Source: Psychroflexus planctonicus
GTDB taxonomy: Bacteria > Bacteroidota > Bacteroidia > Flavobacteriales > Flavobacteriaceae
DNA: 64,000 bases
Reading direction: 5' to 3'
Assembly (NCBI RefSeq): GCF_014640195.1
Contig: NZ_BMGM01000004.1
Coordinates: 124,001-188,000, forward strand
Shown one piece after another: positions 26,025-35,777 of the stretch. The notes under the pieces are model-generated. The model was not told where the DNA came from, did no database searches, and was given only the letters and a program-made list of their open reading frames with translations. The position numbers and the translations under genes were made by a program. The stretch's first letter is position 1; every line of letters begins with the position of its first letter.

Positions 26025-27638
26025 TTAATATCCAGGATTTTGACTGAGATTTTGGTTAGTTGATAAACTTTGTGCTGGGATAGGGTACAAGTTACGAATT
26101 GAATTTGTAGGAATTCCGCTTGCAGAACCTCCTTTAAAAGCCCAAATGTACTCGCCTCCAGAAAATTTTCCGAAACGAATTAAATCTTGTCTTCTATGAG
26201 ATTCCCAGTATAGTTCTCGAGCACGCTCGTCTAAAACGAAATCTAAAGTTAAGTCACTTTGATTAATAGTAGCTCCGTTTGCTCTAGTTCTAAGCTCGTT
26301 AATTAAACTTACAGCTTGGCTTATATTTCCACCGCCACCTCTTAGGTGTGCTTCTGCATACATTAAATACACATCTGCTAATCTAAACATTGGAAATGCA
26401 GTATCTGTAAATGTATCGTATTCAGGATTGGTACCGTCGCTTCTTATGTTAGTGTACTTAATCAATACAAAACCTTCATCAGGATTACTTACGTCTGTTA
26501 TTTCACGAGTTCTTCCTTCGGAAAGAATGGTGTTTCTTACATCATTTTCAAACTCAGGGCCATCAAATTTCTCTACAAATTGTGGAGTTAATCGAATAGC
26601 TCCACCCCAGCCTGGATTAAACAATCCAAAATCTTCATTGTTTTCTTCAATACTACCTACACCGCCATTCGTCATTACCACTACAGGCCCAAAAGATCTT
26701 GATTCCTCAAAATTCGATGGGATTCCAAAAATAATTTCGCTGGTAGCTTCATTAGTACTATTGTCTCCTCTAAAATTATTTCTGTAATCGTTTGCTAAGG
26801 TGTAACCAGAATTAAGAAGTTGCTCAATGTAAGTCATTGCATCATCGTATCTTGGTGAACCTGTGTATACTTCAGCATTTAAATATAACTTAGCAAGTAC
26901 CATCAAAGCTGTGCCTTGATCAGCTCTTCCAAACTCTACTGTTCTTGGAGCGGCCATATCATCTAATACTTCTAGCAACTCTGTTTCAACATGCTCAAAA
27001 AGTGCTTGTCTATTCAATTCTTCACCTTGAAAACTACCTACAGTGATAGTCTCGTCATACAAAGGAGCTTTACCAAATAAATCTAGTAAATGATAATATG
27101 CTAAGGCTCTTAAAAATTTAGCTTCTGCTCTATATAGTGCAATTTCTGCTCTTTCATCTTGTGGCACATTTCTTTGGTTAAGCAAATCATCTGTAGATTG
27201 TCTCAGAAATTCGTTTGCAAATGCAACGGAAGCCATTATTCTACTAAATGATCCTAATAAAATAGGGTTTACGGAAGACCATGTTTTGCGTTGTATTTCA
27301 CGAATTCCCGGATCGTTTTCGTAGGTCCAAATGGCTTCATCAGTACTGATGGTTTGTAAGTTCATTAAACTACGACCATATTGACTGGTTCCTGCATCTA
27401 AACCCTGTATGTTAGAAGACCCTGAGCCTCTAATTCCAGTTAGGGTTAAGTTAGCATAAACCCCAGCAATTGCACTTTGATATGCACCAGGCTGTGAGTA
27501 AAATTCATCATCTAAAAAAGCATTTGGGTCATTTGGTTCTACGTCCATGTCGTCTTCACAGGAAGTAAACCCAATGAGCAGCATGCTTATTAAAGACAAG
27601 CTCAAAAGTTTGTTTATTATATTTTTCATAGTCATCAT
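26025..27638 (-). CDS. SusD/RagB family outer-membrane nutrient-binding lipoprotein
   Basis: A protein of 537 residues. The lipoprotein signal ends at Cys27 followed by EDDMD, an acidic surface-export tag. The mid-part is rich in TPR-like helices ('AEAKFLRALAYYHLLDLFGKAPL'), and the C-terminal 'DERARELYWESHRRQDLIRFGKF' and 'LYPIPAQSLSTNQNLSQNPGY' are SusD-family hallmarks. It forms the lid of the SusC pore and captures maltooligosaccharides. It begins 3 bp after the susC stop; an alternative ATG lies 3 codons downstream. Confidence 0.95.
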   Translation of the reverse strand: MMTMKNIINKLLSLSLISMLLIGFTSCEDDMDVEPNDPNAFLDDEFYSQPGAYQSAIAGVYANLTLTGIRGSGSSNIQGLDAGTSQYGRSLMNLQTISTDEAIWTYENDPGIREIQRKTWSSVNPILLGSFSRIMASVAFANEFLRQSTDDLLNQRNVPQDERAEIALYRAEAKFLRALAYYHLLDLFGKAPLYDETITVGSFQGEELNRQALFEHVETELLEVLDDMAAPRTVEFGRADQGTALMVLAKLYLNAEVYTGSPRYDDAMTYIEQLLNSGYTLANDYRNNFRGDNSTNEATSEIIFGIPSNFEESRSFGPVVVMTNGGVGSIEENNEDFGLFNPGWGGAIRLTPQFVEKFDGPEFENDVRNTILSEGRTREITDVSNPDEGFVLIKYTNIRSDGTNPEYDTFTDTAFPMFRLADVYLMYAEAHLRGGGGNISQAVSLINELRTRANGATINQSDLTLDFVLDERARELYWESHRRQDLIRFGKFSGGEYIWAFKGGSASGIPTNSIRNLYPIPAQSLSTNQNLSQNPGY

Positions 27639-27641
27639 TTT

Positions 27642-30584
27642 TTAAAAGTTCACATTTGCACCCACCAAGAAGGTTCTTGGTCTTGGGTAAATAGTATTGT
27701 CTATACCACCAAATATTTCAGGGTCTAGTCCAGAATAATCTGTAATCACAAAAGCGTTTTGAAGACCAGCATATAATCTGAAATTATTTCCTTTATTGAA
27801 AAAATCTTTAAAGGTGTATCCTAATTGTATGTTATCCATTCTTAAGAAAGATGCATCTTCGATATAGATATCTGAAAAGATAACATTTTCTGTGAATTGA
27901 AAGTTAGTTTCCAGTACACTTCTAGGAATATTACCAACTGTTGACTGTTGCTGTAACAAATTATACTGAGCGTTAGATGAATTTACATTATTGTAATTGT
28001 AATTTCCTAAACTAGCTCTTAAGTTAAAGGTGAAATCGAAATTTTTATAATTCATGGTTGATTGAAGTCCCATAGTTATATCTGGCATCGGATTTCTATA
28101 CAAATAACGATCATCTTCTGTAATTACGTTATCTCCATCCAAATCAGCATAAGCTCCTTCAATTGGATTTCCGTTTGCATCGTAAACTTGGTTGAATACG
28201 TGAAATGCATTTGGTGCTGAGCCAACATCATGTATTTGTATAGTACCACCGGTACCACCACCAACACCACCAACACGAATGGCTTCATTATTTGCTAATG
28301 ATGTAATCTCTTGGTTCATAAAAGTTACGTTGTAGTTCAATGCCCAATCAAACTTATCTGTATCTCCTTTTGCATCAAAAATAATTCCACTTAACTCCAC
28401 TTCTAAACCTTGTGTTTCTAATGTACCACTGTTTTGGTCGAAGAAGTTACTAAAGTTAGCTCCATCTGGAACTCCTGCAAAAACATATAAATTATCTGTT
28501 TCTCTATGATAAATATCTACCGCACCTGATAGTCTATTTTTAAAGAAAGCAAAATCAATACCTGCATTAAATGTAGTTGCAGTTTCCCATTGTGCTTTTG
28601 TGTTTCTTGCAGTAGGTAAACCAGGAATTATAGGCGTTGAACCAAACATGTAGTTAGATTGATCAACATTTCTTGCTACTTCGTAATTTGCAAAATAAAT
28701 TCCTCTAGGACCGATTCCCTGTTGTCCTGTTTGCCCAACACCAGCTCTAAGCTTTAAGTTGTCGAATGTATTTTGATCTTGCATAAAATCTTCCTCCATT
28801 ATATTCCAAGCAAATGCACCCGAAAAGAAATCACCCCATCTGTTTACAGTGCTAAATCGTGAAGAACCATCTCTTCTGTAAGTTGAAGTTAACACGTATT
28901 TGTCTTCGTAATTGAATACGGCTCTTGCAAAATATGCTACTAACACTAGATCAATGTCAGCAAATTCTACACGATCGCTAAACTGTGGGTCACGTAGGTT
29001 CCCTACATTAAACCCATCATTCTCGAAACGTTGGTACGAATAACCAAGGGTAAAATCGGCATTAAAATCTTTAAATAAATCTTTTTTGTAATTCAAATAA
29101 CCATCGGCCAAGTAGTTTCTTCTTTCATTTTCAAAGAAGCCTTCTGAACCAACCAATTCGTTTTCGGAGTTATAACCCTGAGCACTTTCAGGTGATAATA
29201 TATTTCTACCTGAACCTTCTCCAACGTCCATTCCTAGATTAACCACAGCCTTCATTTCTGGTAAAAAGTGAAAGCGGTAGTCTATATTTAAGTTTCCGTA
29301 GTAACGGTTGGTTTCAGTTCTGTCGTTTCTTTGCAATAAAGTTGCAACAGGGTTTCTAACCGTTAATTCTGGAGTAGGAATTCCAGATGAACTATTTGTA
29401 AAGTATTCAAAGTACCCACCAAACGGAGAACTAGGATCTCTAACCGGACGAGTAGGATCAAAACGCAAAGCAGCTCCTTCTACAGCGGGTGCAAATCGGT
29501 TTTTCTCTTGAGAAAAATTTGCGTTTAAATTTATTCTTAAGTGATCTTTAAAAAACGATGGATTTAATGCTATAGAAGCATTCGTTCTTTGATATTCTGA
29601 AGTTAATCGTAAACCATCTTGATCTAAATGACCAACTGATAAACGAGTAGGTATTCTTTTTAATAAGTTACCACGAATAGAGATGTTATGATCTGCAGAT
29701 AATGCGGTTCTATAAATCTCATCTTGCCAATTGGTATTTGCATCTCCTAATTCATCAATATCTCCAGGACGTCTTTCAGATATTATTTGTCTAAAATCTT
29801 GAGCATTAAATACATCTACTTCATTAAAACGGGTATAAATACCAGCAGCATAGTTGTAATCTACTTGAAACTGTTTTGTGCCTTTTTTGGTTTCAATAAT
29901 AATAACTCCAGCAGATGCACGGTTTCCATAAATGGCTGCAGCTGAAGCATCTTTTAGAATGGTAAGCGACTCAATATCGTTTGGATTGATAGTTGATAGT
30001 ACAGAGCGTGAACCACCTGGGGCGGCATTTTCTAAGGGTAAGCCATCAATTACAATTAAAGGGTCGTTTGATGCGCCCAATGAACCTCCCCCACGAATTC
30101 GTATAGCAGCGGGTGATCCTGGAGCTCCACCACCTGTAGTAATATTTACACCGGCAGCACGACCTTGTAAAAGGTCGTTGGCACTAATAATATTACCCTT
30201 AGTAAAATCTTCTTTACTAAGTGATGATACCGAACCAGTAATATCCTTTTTTCGCGAAGAACCATAACCCACCAATACAACTTCTTCCAATACATCTTGA
30301 TCGGGTTGAAGCTGAATTTCTAAATTAGATTGACCAGTGTAAGTAATGATCTGGGTTTTGTAGCCTAAATAAGCAACTTTAATGGATTCTCCATCATTTA
30401 CTTCAATAGTAAATTTTCCGTCAAAATCTGTACTTGTCCCTCGATTTGTATCTTCAATGCTTACTTCTACACCTGGAATAGGAATTCCTGTGTTATCTGT
30501 AACCGTACCCGAAACTTGGTTTTGGGCAAAAATACTTATCGGTATGAACATAAGTAACAGACTTAATCGTTTTAGTGTTTGCAT
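27642..30584 (-). CDS. SusC/RagA family TonB-linked outer-membrane transporter
   Basis: A protein of 980 residues. It has a signal peptide (cut after 'ISIFAQ'), a CarboxypepD_reg-like domain (22-95), the TonB box-like EEVVLVGYG (100-108), the plug domain (about 110-235, with 'LQGRAAGVNI', 'RIRGGGSLGASNDPLIVIDG' and 'ILKDASAAAIYG') and a 22-strand barrel ending 'PRPRTFLVGANVNF'. It imports oligosaccharides across the outer membrane using TonB energy, here very probably maltodextrins given its neighbours. It is first in the operon susC-susD-susE-GH13. The 300-bp upstream region shared with the LacI-type gene carries palindromes. Confidence 0.96.
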   Translation of the reverse strand: MQTLKRLSLLLMFIPISIFAQNQVSGTVTDNTGIPIPGVEVSIEDTNRGTSTDFDGKFTIEVNDGESIKVAYLGYKTQIITYTGQSNLEIQLQPDQDVLEEVVLVGYGSSRKKDITGSVSSLSKEDFTKGNIISANDLLQGRAAGVNITTGGGAPGSPAAIRIRGGGSLGASNDPLIVIDGLPLENAAPGGSRSVLSTINPNDIESLTILKDASAAAIYGNRASAGVIIIETKKGTKQFQVDYNYAAGIYTRFNEVDVFNAQDFRQIISERRPGDIDELGDANTNWQDEIYRTALSADHNISIRGNLLKRIPTRLSVGHLDQDGLRLTSEYQRTNASIALNPSFFKDHLRINLNANFSQEKNRFAPAVEGAALRFDPTRPVRDPSSPFGGYFEYFTNSSSGIPTPELTVRNPVATLLQRNDRTETNRYYGNLNIDYRFHFLPEMKAVVNLGMDVGEGSGRNILSPESAQGYNSENELVGSEGFFENERRNYLADGYLNYKKDLFKDFNADFTLGYSYQRFENDGFNVGNLRDPQFSDRVEFADIDLVLVAYFARAVFNYEDKYVLTSTYRRDGSSRFSTVNRWGDFFSGAFAWNIMEEDFMQDQNTFDNLKLRAGVGQTGQQGIGPRGIYFANYEVARNVDQSNYMFGSTPIIPGLPTARNTKAQWETATTFNAGIDFAFFKNRLSGAVDIYHRETDNLYVFAGVPDGANFSNFFDQNSGTLETQGLEVELSGIIFDAKGDTDKFDWALNYNVTFMNQEITSLANNEAIRVGGVGGGTGGTIQIHDVGSAPNAFHVFNQVYDANGNPIEGAYADLDGDNVITEDDRYLYRNPMPDITMGLQSTMNYKNFDFTFNLRASLGNYNYNNVNSSNAQYNLLQQQSTVGNIPRSVLETNFQFTENVIFSDIYIEDASFLRMDNIQLGYTFKDFFNKGNNFRLYAGLQNAFVITDYSGLDPEIFGGIDNTIYPRPRTFLVGANVNF

Positions 30585-30612
30585 AGATTAAATTATTAAT
30601 GTTACGTTTAAG

Positions 30613-30628
30613 TTATACTTTTACTTCC
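30613..30628. promoter_or_regulatory. 16-bp element shared with the MFS operon control region (copy 1)
   Basis: TTATACTTTTACTTCC here is identical to 36033-36048. It lies 29 bp upstream of the susC ATG, in the antisense direction relative to susC, whereas copy 2 is in the sense direction relative to the MFS operon. Only two copies are visible in the window, both in control regions of the alpha-glucan locus. Confidence 0.55.
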
Positions 30629-30655
30629 GTTTGTAAAGTTATGTAAACACTACTT

Positions 30656-30689
30656 AACTTAAATGTTTAAGTTGCCACTAAAACGTTTT
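30656..30689. promoter_or_regulatory. Palindromes in the susC/LacI intergenic region, candidate LacI-family operator
   Basis: AACTTAAA-TG-TTTAAGTT (30656-30673) is a perfect 8-bp inverted repeat. AAAACGTTTT (30680-30689) is a perfect palindrome with a central CG, the form expected of a LacI-family half-site pair. Both lie about 70-105 bp upstream of the susC start and about 195-230 bp upstream of the regulator gene. Operator function is inferred from family behaviour. Confidence 0.5.
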
Positions 30690-30854
30690 CGTGTTGACAA
30701 GTTTCTGAATTTAACATGAAAAAGTTGTTTTTTATCAGTTTATCGTAAAATTTTCGTAGAAATTTAAAAAGTATATATTTTCAACGCAGTACACTTTAGT
30801 TGAATAGGGGGAAATATAATTCTCATAAATACATTCAAATGACTTGATTTTTGT

Positions 30855-30862
30855 TAAATTTG
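30855..30862 (+). promoter_or_regulatory. -7 box for the LacI-type regulator gene
   Basis: TAAATTTG fits TAnnTTTG and ends 21 bp before the ATG at 30884. No clear TTTG is seen at -33, so this could be a weak or regulated promoter. Confidence 0.4.
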
Positions 30863-30883
30863 TTATATATATTATATAAGTTT

Positions 30884-31927
30884 ATGAAACAAAAACCTAC
30901 CTTAAAAGTTATAGCTAGAGAATTAGACGTTTCTGTTTCTACAGTTTCTAAAGCATTAAGAGATAGTAAAGAAATCGGGGAAAAAACCAAAGAGCGTGTA
31001 AAAGCTTTTGCGAAATTATATAATTATAGACCCAATAATATAGCATTGAGTCTTAAGAATAAAAAAACAAAAACCTTAGGTGTAATTATACCTGAAATTG
31101 TGCACCACTTTTTTACCACCGTTATTTCTGGAATTGAGAAATTTGCTAATGAACAAGGTTACAACGTAATTGTAGGTCTTTCTAATGAATCTTTTGATAA
31201 GGAAGTAATCAATCTCGATATGTTAGCCAATGGAAGTATAGATGGTTTTATTTTATCAGTTGCTAAAGAAACCTTGTCCAAACAAGACTTTCACCATATC
31301 GCTGAAACCATAGATCAAGGAATCCCAATTGTAATGTTTGATCGTGTAATTGATGAAATTCCCTGCGATAAAGTAATTGTAGACGATGTGGCTACATCCA
31401 AAAAAGCAGTTCAACAATTGATTAATTCAGGTTGTAAAAAAATAGGAATTATTAGTACTATGGATTATGTTAGTGTGGGTAAATTAAGAACTCGAGGTTA
31501 TTTAGAAGCACTTAATCATAATGATATTGAAGTTGATTTTAATGCTATTTTAAAAATAGATGATAAATTTCATGCAGCTACCGAACATGAAGCTTTAGAA
31601 AAACAAATAGAAATTTATTTTGAAAGCAATCCTGAAGTTGATGGCATTTTTGCAGTAAATGAAATCTATGCCATCACCGCTATGAAAATTGCACGTAAGT
31701 TAGGAAAGTCTATCCCTGAAGATATACAGTTTATCGGTTTTACGGACGGTGTCCTTTCGCAACATGCGTATCCACCCTTAACTACTGTTAGCCAACATGG
31801 TTTTGAAATGGGCGAAGAAGCAGCTCGTTTACTCATCGAACGCTTAGAAAAACAAGATGAAGAAACCGAAAGTTACCAAACAGTTGTAGTGAATACTGAA
31901 ATAGTTGAACGTGAAACTACGAAGTAA
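30884..31927 (+). CDS. LacI-family transcriptional regulator of the alpha-glucan locus
   Basis: A protein of 347 residues from ATG 30884 (the open frame extends upstream into a low-complexity stretch). The N-terminal HTH is 'TLKVIARELDVSVSTVSKAL', followed by the hinge 'YRPNNIALSLKNKKTKTLG'. The effector domain has 'VIIPEIVHHFFTTVISGIE', 'IPIVMFDRVIDEIPCDKVIV' and 'DIQFIGFTDGVLSQHAYPPL'. It is divergent from susC and upstream of the sugar-catabolic operon, so it most likely controls both in response to maltose or a derived sugar. This type replaces the SusR-type sensor of Bacteroides. Confidence 0.9.
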   Translation: MKQKPTLKVIARELDVSVSTVSKALRDSKEIGEKTKERVKAFAKLYNYRPNNIALSLKNKKTKTLGVIIPEIVHHFFTTVISGIEKFANEQGYNVIVGLSNESFDKEVINLDMLANGSIDGFILSVAKETLSKQDFHHIAETIDQGIPIVMFDRVIDEIPCDKVIVDDVATSKKAVQQLINSGCKKIGIISTMDYVSVGKLRTRGYLEALNHNDIEVDFNAILKIDDKFHAATEHEALEKQIEIYFESNPEVDGIFAVNEIYAITAMKIARKLGKSIPEDIQFIGFTDGVLSQHAYPPLTTVSQHGFEMGEEAARLLIERLEKQDEETESYQTVVVNTEIVERETTK

Positions 31928-32140
31928 ATTTTTTTCTATTTCTCTGAAATAGTTGTATTGCATTCCTAAACATGAAAATTAATTCACTTCTTTTTTAATT
32001 TTTTTCTGGAGAGTCAAAATTTTCAATGCTAAATCAAGTTAATATAATTGATAATCAAAGCTTCGCGTTTCTTTGCGATTTCTATTCTGCGATCTTTGCG
32101 TGAAATAACATTATGATTAAAGTAACTTATTTTAATTGAT
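31928..32140. other. Short intergenic region with TTTGCG-rich repeat-like text
   Basis: 213 bp between converging genes. At about 32060-32104 the sequence repeats variants of 'CTTTGCG' ('TTCTTTGCGATTTC', 'TCTGCGATCTTTGCGTGAAA'). I see no good terminator hairpin and no gene. Confidence 0.4.
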
Positions 32141-34588
32141 TTAGTTATGAACAGACTCTAAAGTAATCGACTCACTTTTTAAACCTTCACCAGAAACTTT
32201 CAAGTTAATCTCTCCTGCTTCTTTTGAAGCTTGAACCAACACCACTAATTTTCCACTAAATAACTTCATGGTGGGCAAGTGAAACAATTCCAATGAAGTT
32301 GGGTCGCCATTGCATGCAGCTCTAAAACTTCCATTTCCAGTCACTTCAAAATTCAATTGATGAGTGGCAGTCGGGCAAGGAATACCATTTTTATCGACAA
32401 CAGAAACTTCCACAAAGGCCAAATCTTCTCCGTTGGCTTTAATCTTGGTTTGTTCAGGTTTTAAAACCAATTGATGTGGTTGACCAGCAGTTTTCACTTC
32501 TTTTTCTGCAACGGCTTCGCCTTCATTATTCAAAGCAACAACTTTTAATGTTCCAGGCTCGTATTTTACATCCATCCACATTAATCGGTAGCGTTCTTGT
32601 GGTGAAGCATTTTTACGTTTGGTTTTAACTCCTAGACTTTTTCCATTGAGAAACAATTCTGCGCTATCGTAACTAGTATAAACAAAAACAGGTGTGGTTT
32701 TGCCTTCACGGCCTTCCCAATTCCAATGTGGTAAAATGTGAAGCGTTTCGTCTTCGGTATTTCATCTGCTTCGGTACAAGTAGTAGCGGTCTTTGGGTAA
32801 TCCGGCTAAATCGCTAATCCCAAAGTACGAGCTTCGGCTTGGCCAAGCTTCATCGTAAGGTGTGGGCTCGCCTAAGTAGTCAAAACCTGTCCAAACAAAT
32901 TCGCCTAACACCCAATCTTTGTCGTCTTGCAACACAAAATCTTCATCAGGTAAATTAGACCAGCTGCAATATTCCATATCGTAGGAAGAAGATTGTAAAT
33001 CATCGTATTGTTTCATGCTGGCTTTTTCAACTGGAAACTTATAAATTCCACGAGAACTTACGGTAGAAGCGGTTTCTGAACCCAAGATAAATCCTTGTGG
33101 AAATTTTTCGTAGGCTTCTTCATATAAATGCACACGGTAGTTTAAACCCGGAATATCCATAATTGCGCCAAAACCGTTTTCCATAACCGCTTGTACTTGG
33201 TCCATGCCCACGGTTACAGGTCGGGTTGGGTCTTCTCTATGAAATATATCTTGTAGCCATTTGGCGCGTTTTACACCTTCGCTTCCCCATTGGTCTGGAA
33301 CTTCGTTGCCCGAACTCCACATGACAATTGATGGATGATTTCGAGTAGCATGCACTAAGTTTACAATGTCTTTTTCTGCATATTCATCAAAATACAAATG
33401 GTAGCCGTTTTCAACTTTTGGTTTTTTCCATTCGTCAAAACTTTCGGCTAAAAACAGAAAACCCATTTCATCGCAAAGCTGCAATTGCTCTAACGAAGGC
33501 ATGTTATGCGAACTCCGAATGGCATTTACGCCTAAATCTTTTAAAATTCTAAGTTGTCTTTTTAAAGCTGAAGTATTTACAGCAGCACCCAACGGACCTA
33601 AATCGTGGTGCAGACAAACACCTTTGAATTTGGTGACTTCTCCGTTTAAAAGGAAGCCTGTATTTCGGTCATATGCAATACTTCGAATTCCAAATTGGGT
33701 AGCGACTTCATCTTTCAGTTGATTTTTACTATATAATTTGGTAACAGCAGTATACAAATAAGGATTTTCAGGACTCCATAAATTGGGGTATTCAACAGGA
33801 ATATTTTGATCAAATTCGTTGTTGAATAGGCTAGTGGATTCCTGTGTATTGACTTCAACACCTTCAGCATCAAGAATAGTAGTGACGAGCTTTAGATTTT
33901 CACCTGAAGCTTTTGTTTTGATGTTGACTTTAGCGAGTTCATCAGTAATCACGGGAGTAGTAACGAACGTACCCCAATGGTCAATGCTTTCTTGATTTTT
34001 TACGATTAATTTCACGTTTCTGTATAAACCTGCACCGGGATACCAACGAGAAGATTTCTCTCGATTGTTCAGTTTTACGGCTATCGAATTATTTTCTGCT
34101 TTTACATAATTGGTAATATCGAAGTAAAAATAAGCGTAACCATATTTCCATTCGCCAACTTTTTCACCATTGATGAAGACTTCGGGTTCGCTCATGGCAC
34201 CGTCAAATTGAATCAGTACTTTTTTATGTTTGTCTAAATTGGGAACAGCAAAACTGTTTCGATACCAAGCTTCACCAATATAAGGCAACGCGCCGGTTCG
34301 TCCGGTTTTTTCCGTAGCTGAAGTTTCATTGTTTTGCGTAATAGCTACAACTTGTTTGTCAATTTCCTTATCAAATGGACCATAAATTGCCCAATCGTGG
34401 GGTACGTTTACGGTTTCCCAATTTGAATCGTCAAAATTGGGATTCACCGCTTTAGGATGCTTTCCTTTGTTGAATTTCCAATCTTCTTTCAGCAGGATGC
34501 TTTCTCTAGTTTGTACTTCATTTTTTTCAGTACAACTCCAAAAAAATGATGTAAGTATAAATAAAATGAAGCTTGATGCAAATCTCAT
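32141..34588 (-). pseudogene. GH2 beta-galactosidase lipoprotein, interrupted by in-frame TGA at a Trp codon
   Basis: One continuous frame of 815 codons, the usual length for Bacteroidota GH2, is broken only by TGA at 32762-32764 (codon 609), where 'YLYRSR-stop-NTEDETLH' requires Trp (YRSRWN is the conserved end of the GH2 barrel). A single G-to-A change explains it. The upstream part (608 residues) has a lipoprotein signal (Cys19), sugar-binding and Ig domains, and the barrel with acid/base Glu429 ('WSSGNEV') and nucleophile Glu505 ('LGSETAS'). The downstream part (to 32141) holds the C-terminal Ig-like domains ('FLNGKSLGVKTK'). The first part could be made as a truncated enzyme. It is 1 bp from the GH53 gene. 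Confidence 0.88.
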
Positions 34589-34589
34589 A

Positions 34590-35777
34590 TTAATCTTTTA
34601 AGGTTGTTGAGTAAAATTGCATGCCTAAATTTGCTTTGTTGTCATGATCGAATAATGTTGCGTTATCCCAATGCGATCCTTGTCCCCAAAGTGTGGAACA
34701 GTGGGTTGAAACCCAAGCCGGTTCCCAATAAACAATGCCTTTTCCACCTGCATCGTAAATGCATTGAGTTAGGTCGTTTAGGTAATCTAACTGGCCTTGT
34801 TGCGTTGCTGGATAGCCTTCAATTAAAGCATCACTTCCTTGAATATTTCCAGCTTGGTCAATATCTTCTAAGGTAAACGGATAAGCGGTTTCTACCACCA
34901 TTAATTTTTTGTTATACGTGTTTATCAGTGTTGAAAATGCTTCACCAACATTAGCTAAATTATAGCTTGACCATTTTGGATAGTACGAAAGCCCAATCCA
35001 ATCGTAATCGGTTACTCCGTTAGCTGTAGCTTCTTGAAACCACCAAAGTCCATTTTCGGGTTGAGCAATATGTAACATTACTTCTACAGATGTTGGTTGA
35101 TCTTCAGAAAAATCCCTTACGGCTTTTATTCCTTGGTTGATTAAAAATGAATTGCGTTCCCAATCAATTGGCCATTCCAACTCACCATCTTGTAAAATCA
35201 TGGGATTGGTTTCATTTCCTACTTGAACAATATCAGGTGTTAAGTTTAAGTCTGCTAATTCATTCAACGTATTTAATGTGTAATTGTAAAGTGAATCTCC
35301 TAAAACTTCGGTATCATCAATGTGAGCTAACCAAGCTGCAGGAATCTGTTGATTTTCGGGATCAGCCCAAGTATCAGAATAATGAAAATCCAATAAGACT
35401 TTTAGATTGTTTTGTTTTGCTCTGGCAATGCCTTGTTTTACATCTTCCAAATCTGAATAGTCTGTCCATTCTGGATTATGCCAAAGTCTGAATCGTACCA
35501 AATTTGCACCTGCTTCATCAAAAATAACGTAAGGATCTTTTATGATATTAGCAGCATCTTTATAAACAGCACCACAATCTTCCATTTCGTTTACATAAGA
35601 TAAATCGGCTCCTTTGTAGAAAGAAATTTCAGGATTTGGCTCAGGATCGGGTTGGGAAACGCTGTCGTCTGTATTGTCATTTTCGCTGCTACAGGAAAGC
35701 AAAAAAAGTATGCTCAATAAAAACCATAGTATCAATCCGAATCGTTTGTTTTTAGTATTAAATTCAAGAGTCTTCAT
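34590..35777 (-). CDS. GH53 arabinogalactan endo-beta-1,4-galactanase, lipoprotein
   Basis: A protein of 395 residues. The lipoprotein signal ends at Cys29 followed by a Ser/Asp/Pro linker. The GH53 barrel has 'FYKGADLSYVNEMEDCG' at its start, 'VRFRLWHNPEW', 'VLLDFHYSDTWADP', acid/base Glu189 in 'QVGNETNPMI' and nucleophile Glu296 in 'MVVETAYPF'. It cuts beta-1,4-galactan, such as pectic side chains, to short galactooligosaccharides, which the neighbouring GH2 would hydrolyse to galactose. It is first in a two-gene unit transcribed away from the MFS operon. No galactan SusC/D pair is present nearby, so uptake would need genes elsewhere. Confidence 0.92.
   Translation of the reverse strand: MKTLEFNTKNKRFGLILWFLLSILFLLSCSSENDNTDDSVSQPDPEPNPEISFYKGADLSYVNEMEDCGAVYKDAANIIKDPYVIFDEAGANLVRFRLWHNPEWTDYSDLEDVKQGIARAKQNNLKVLLDFHYSDTWADPENQQIPAAWLAHIDDTEVLGDSLYNYTLNTLNELADLNLTPDIVQVGNETNPMILQDGELEWPIDWERNSFLINQGIKAVRDFSEDQPTSVEVMLHIAQPENGLWWFQEATANGVTDYDWIGLSYYPKWSSYNLANVGEAFSTLINTYNKKLMVVETAYPFTLEDIDQAGNIQGSDALIEGYPATQQGQLDYLNDLTQCIYDAGGKGIVYWEPAWVSTHCSTLWGQGSHWDNATLFDHDNKANLGMQFYSTTLKD

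Noticed and set aside
32141-32656. Separate 171-residue Ig-like protein
   Set aside because: It is the C-terminal part of the GH2 enzyme in the same frame as 32762-34588, and the intervening 35 codons are open apart from the TGA.
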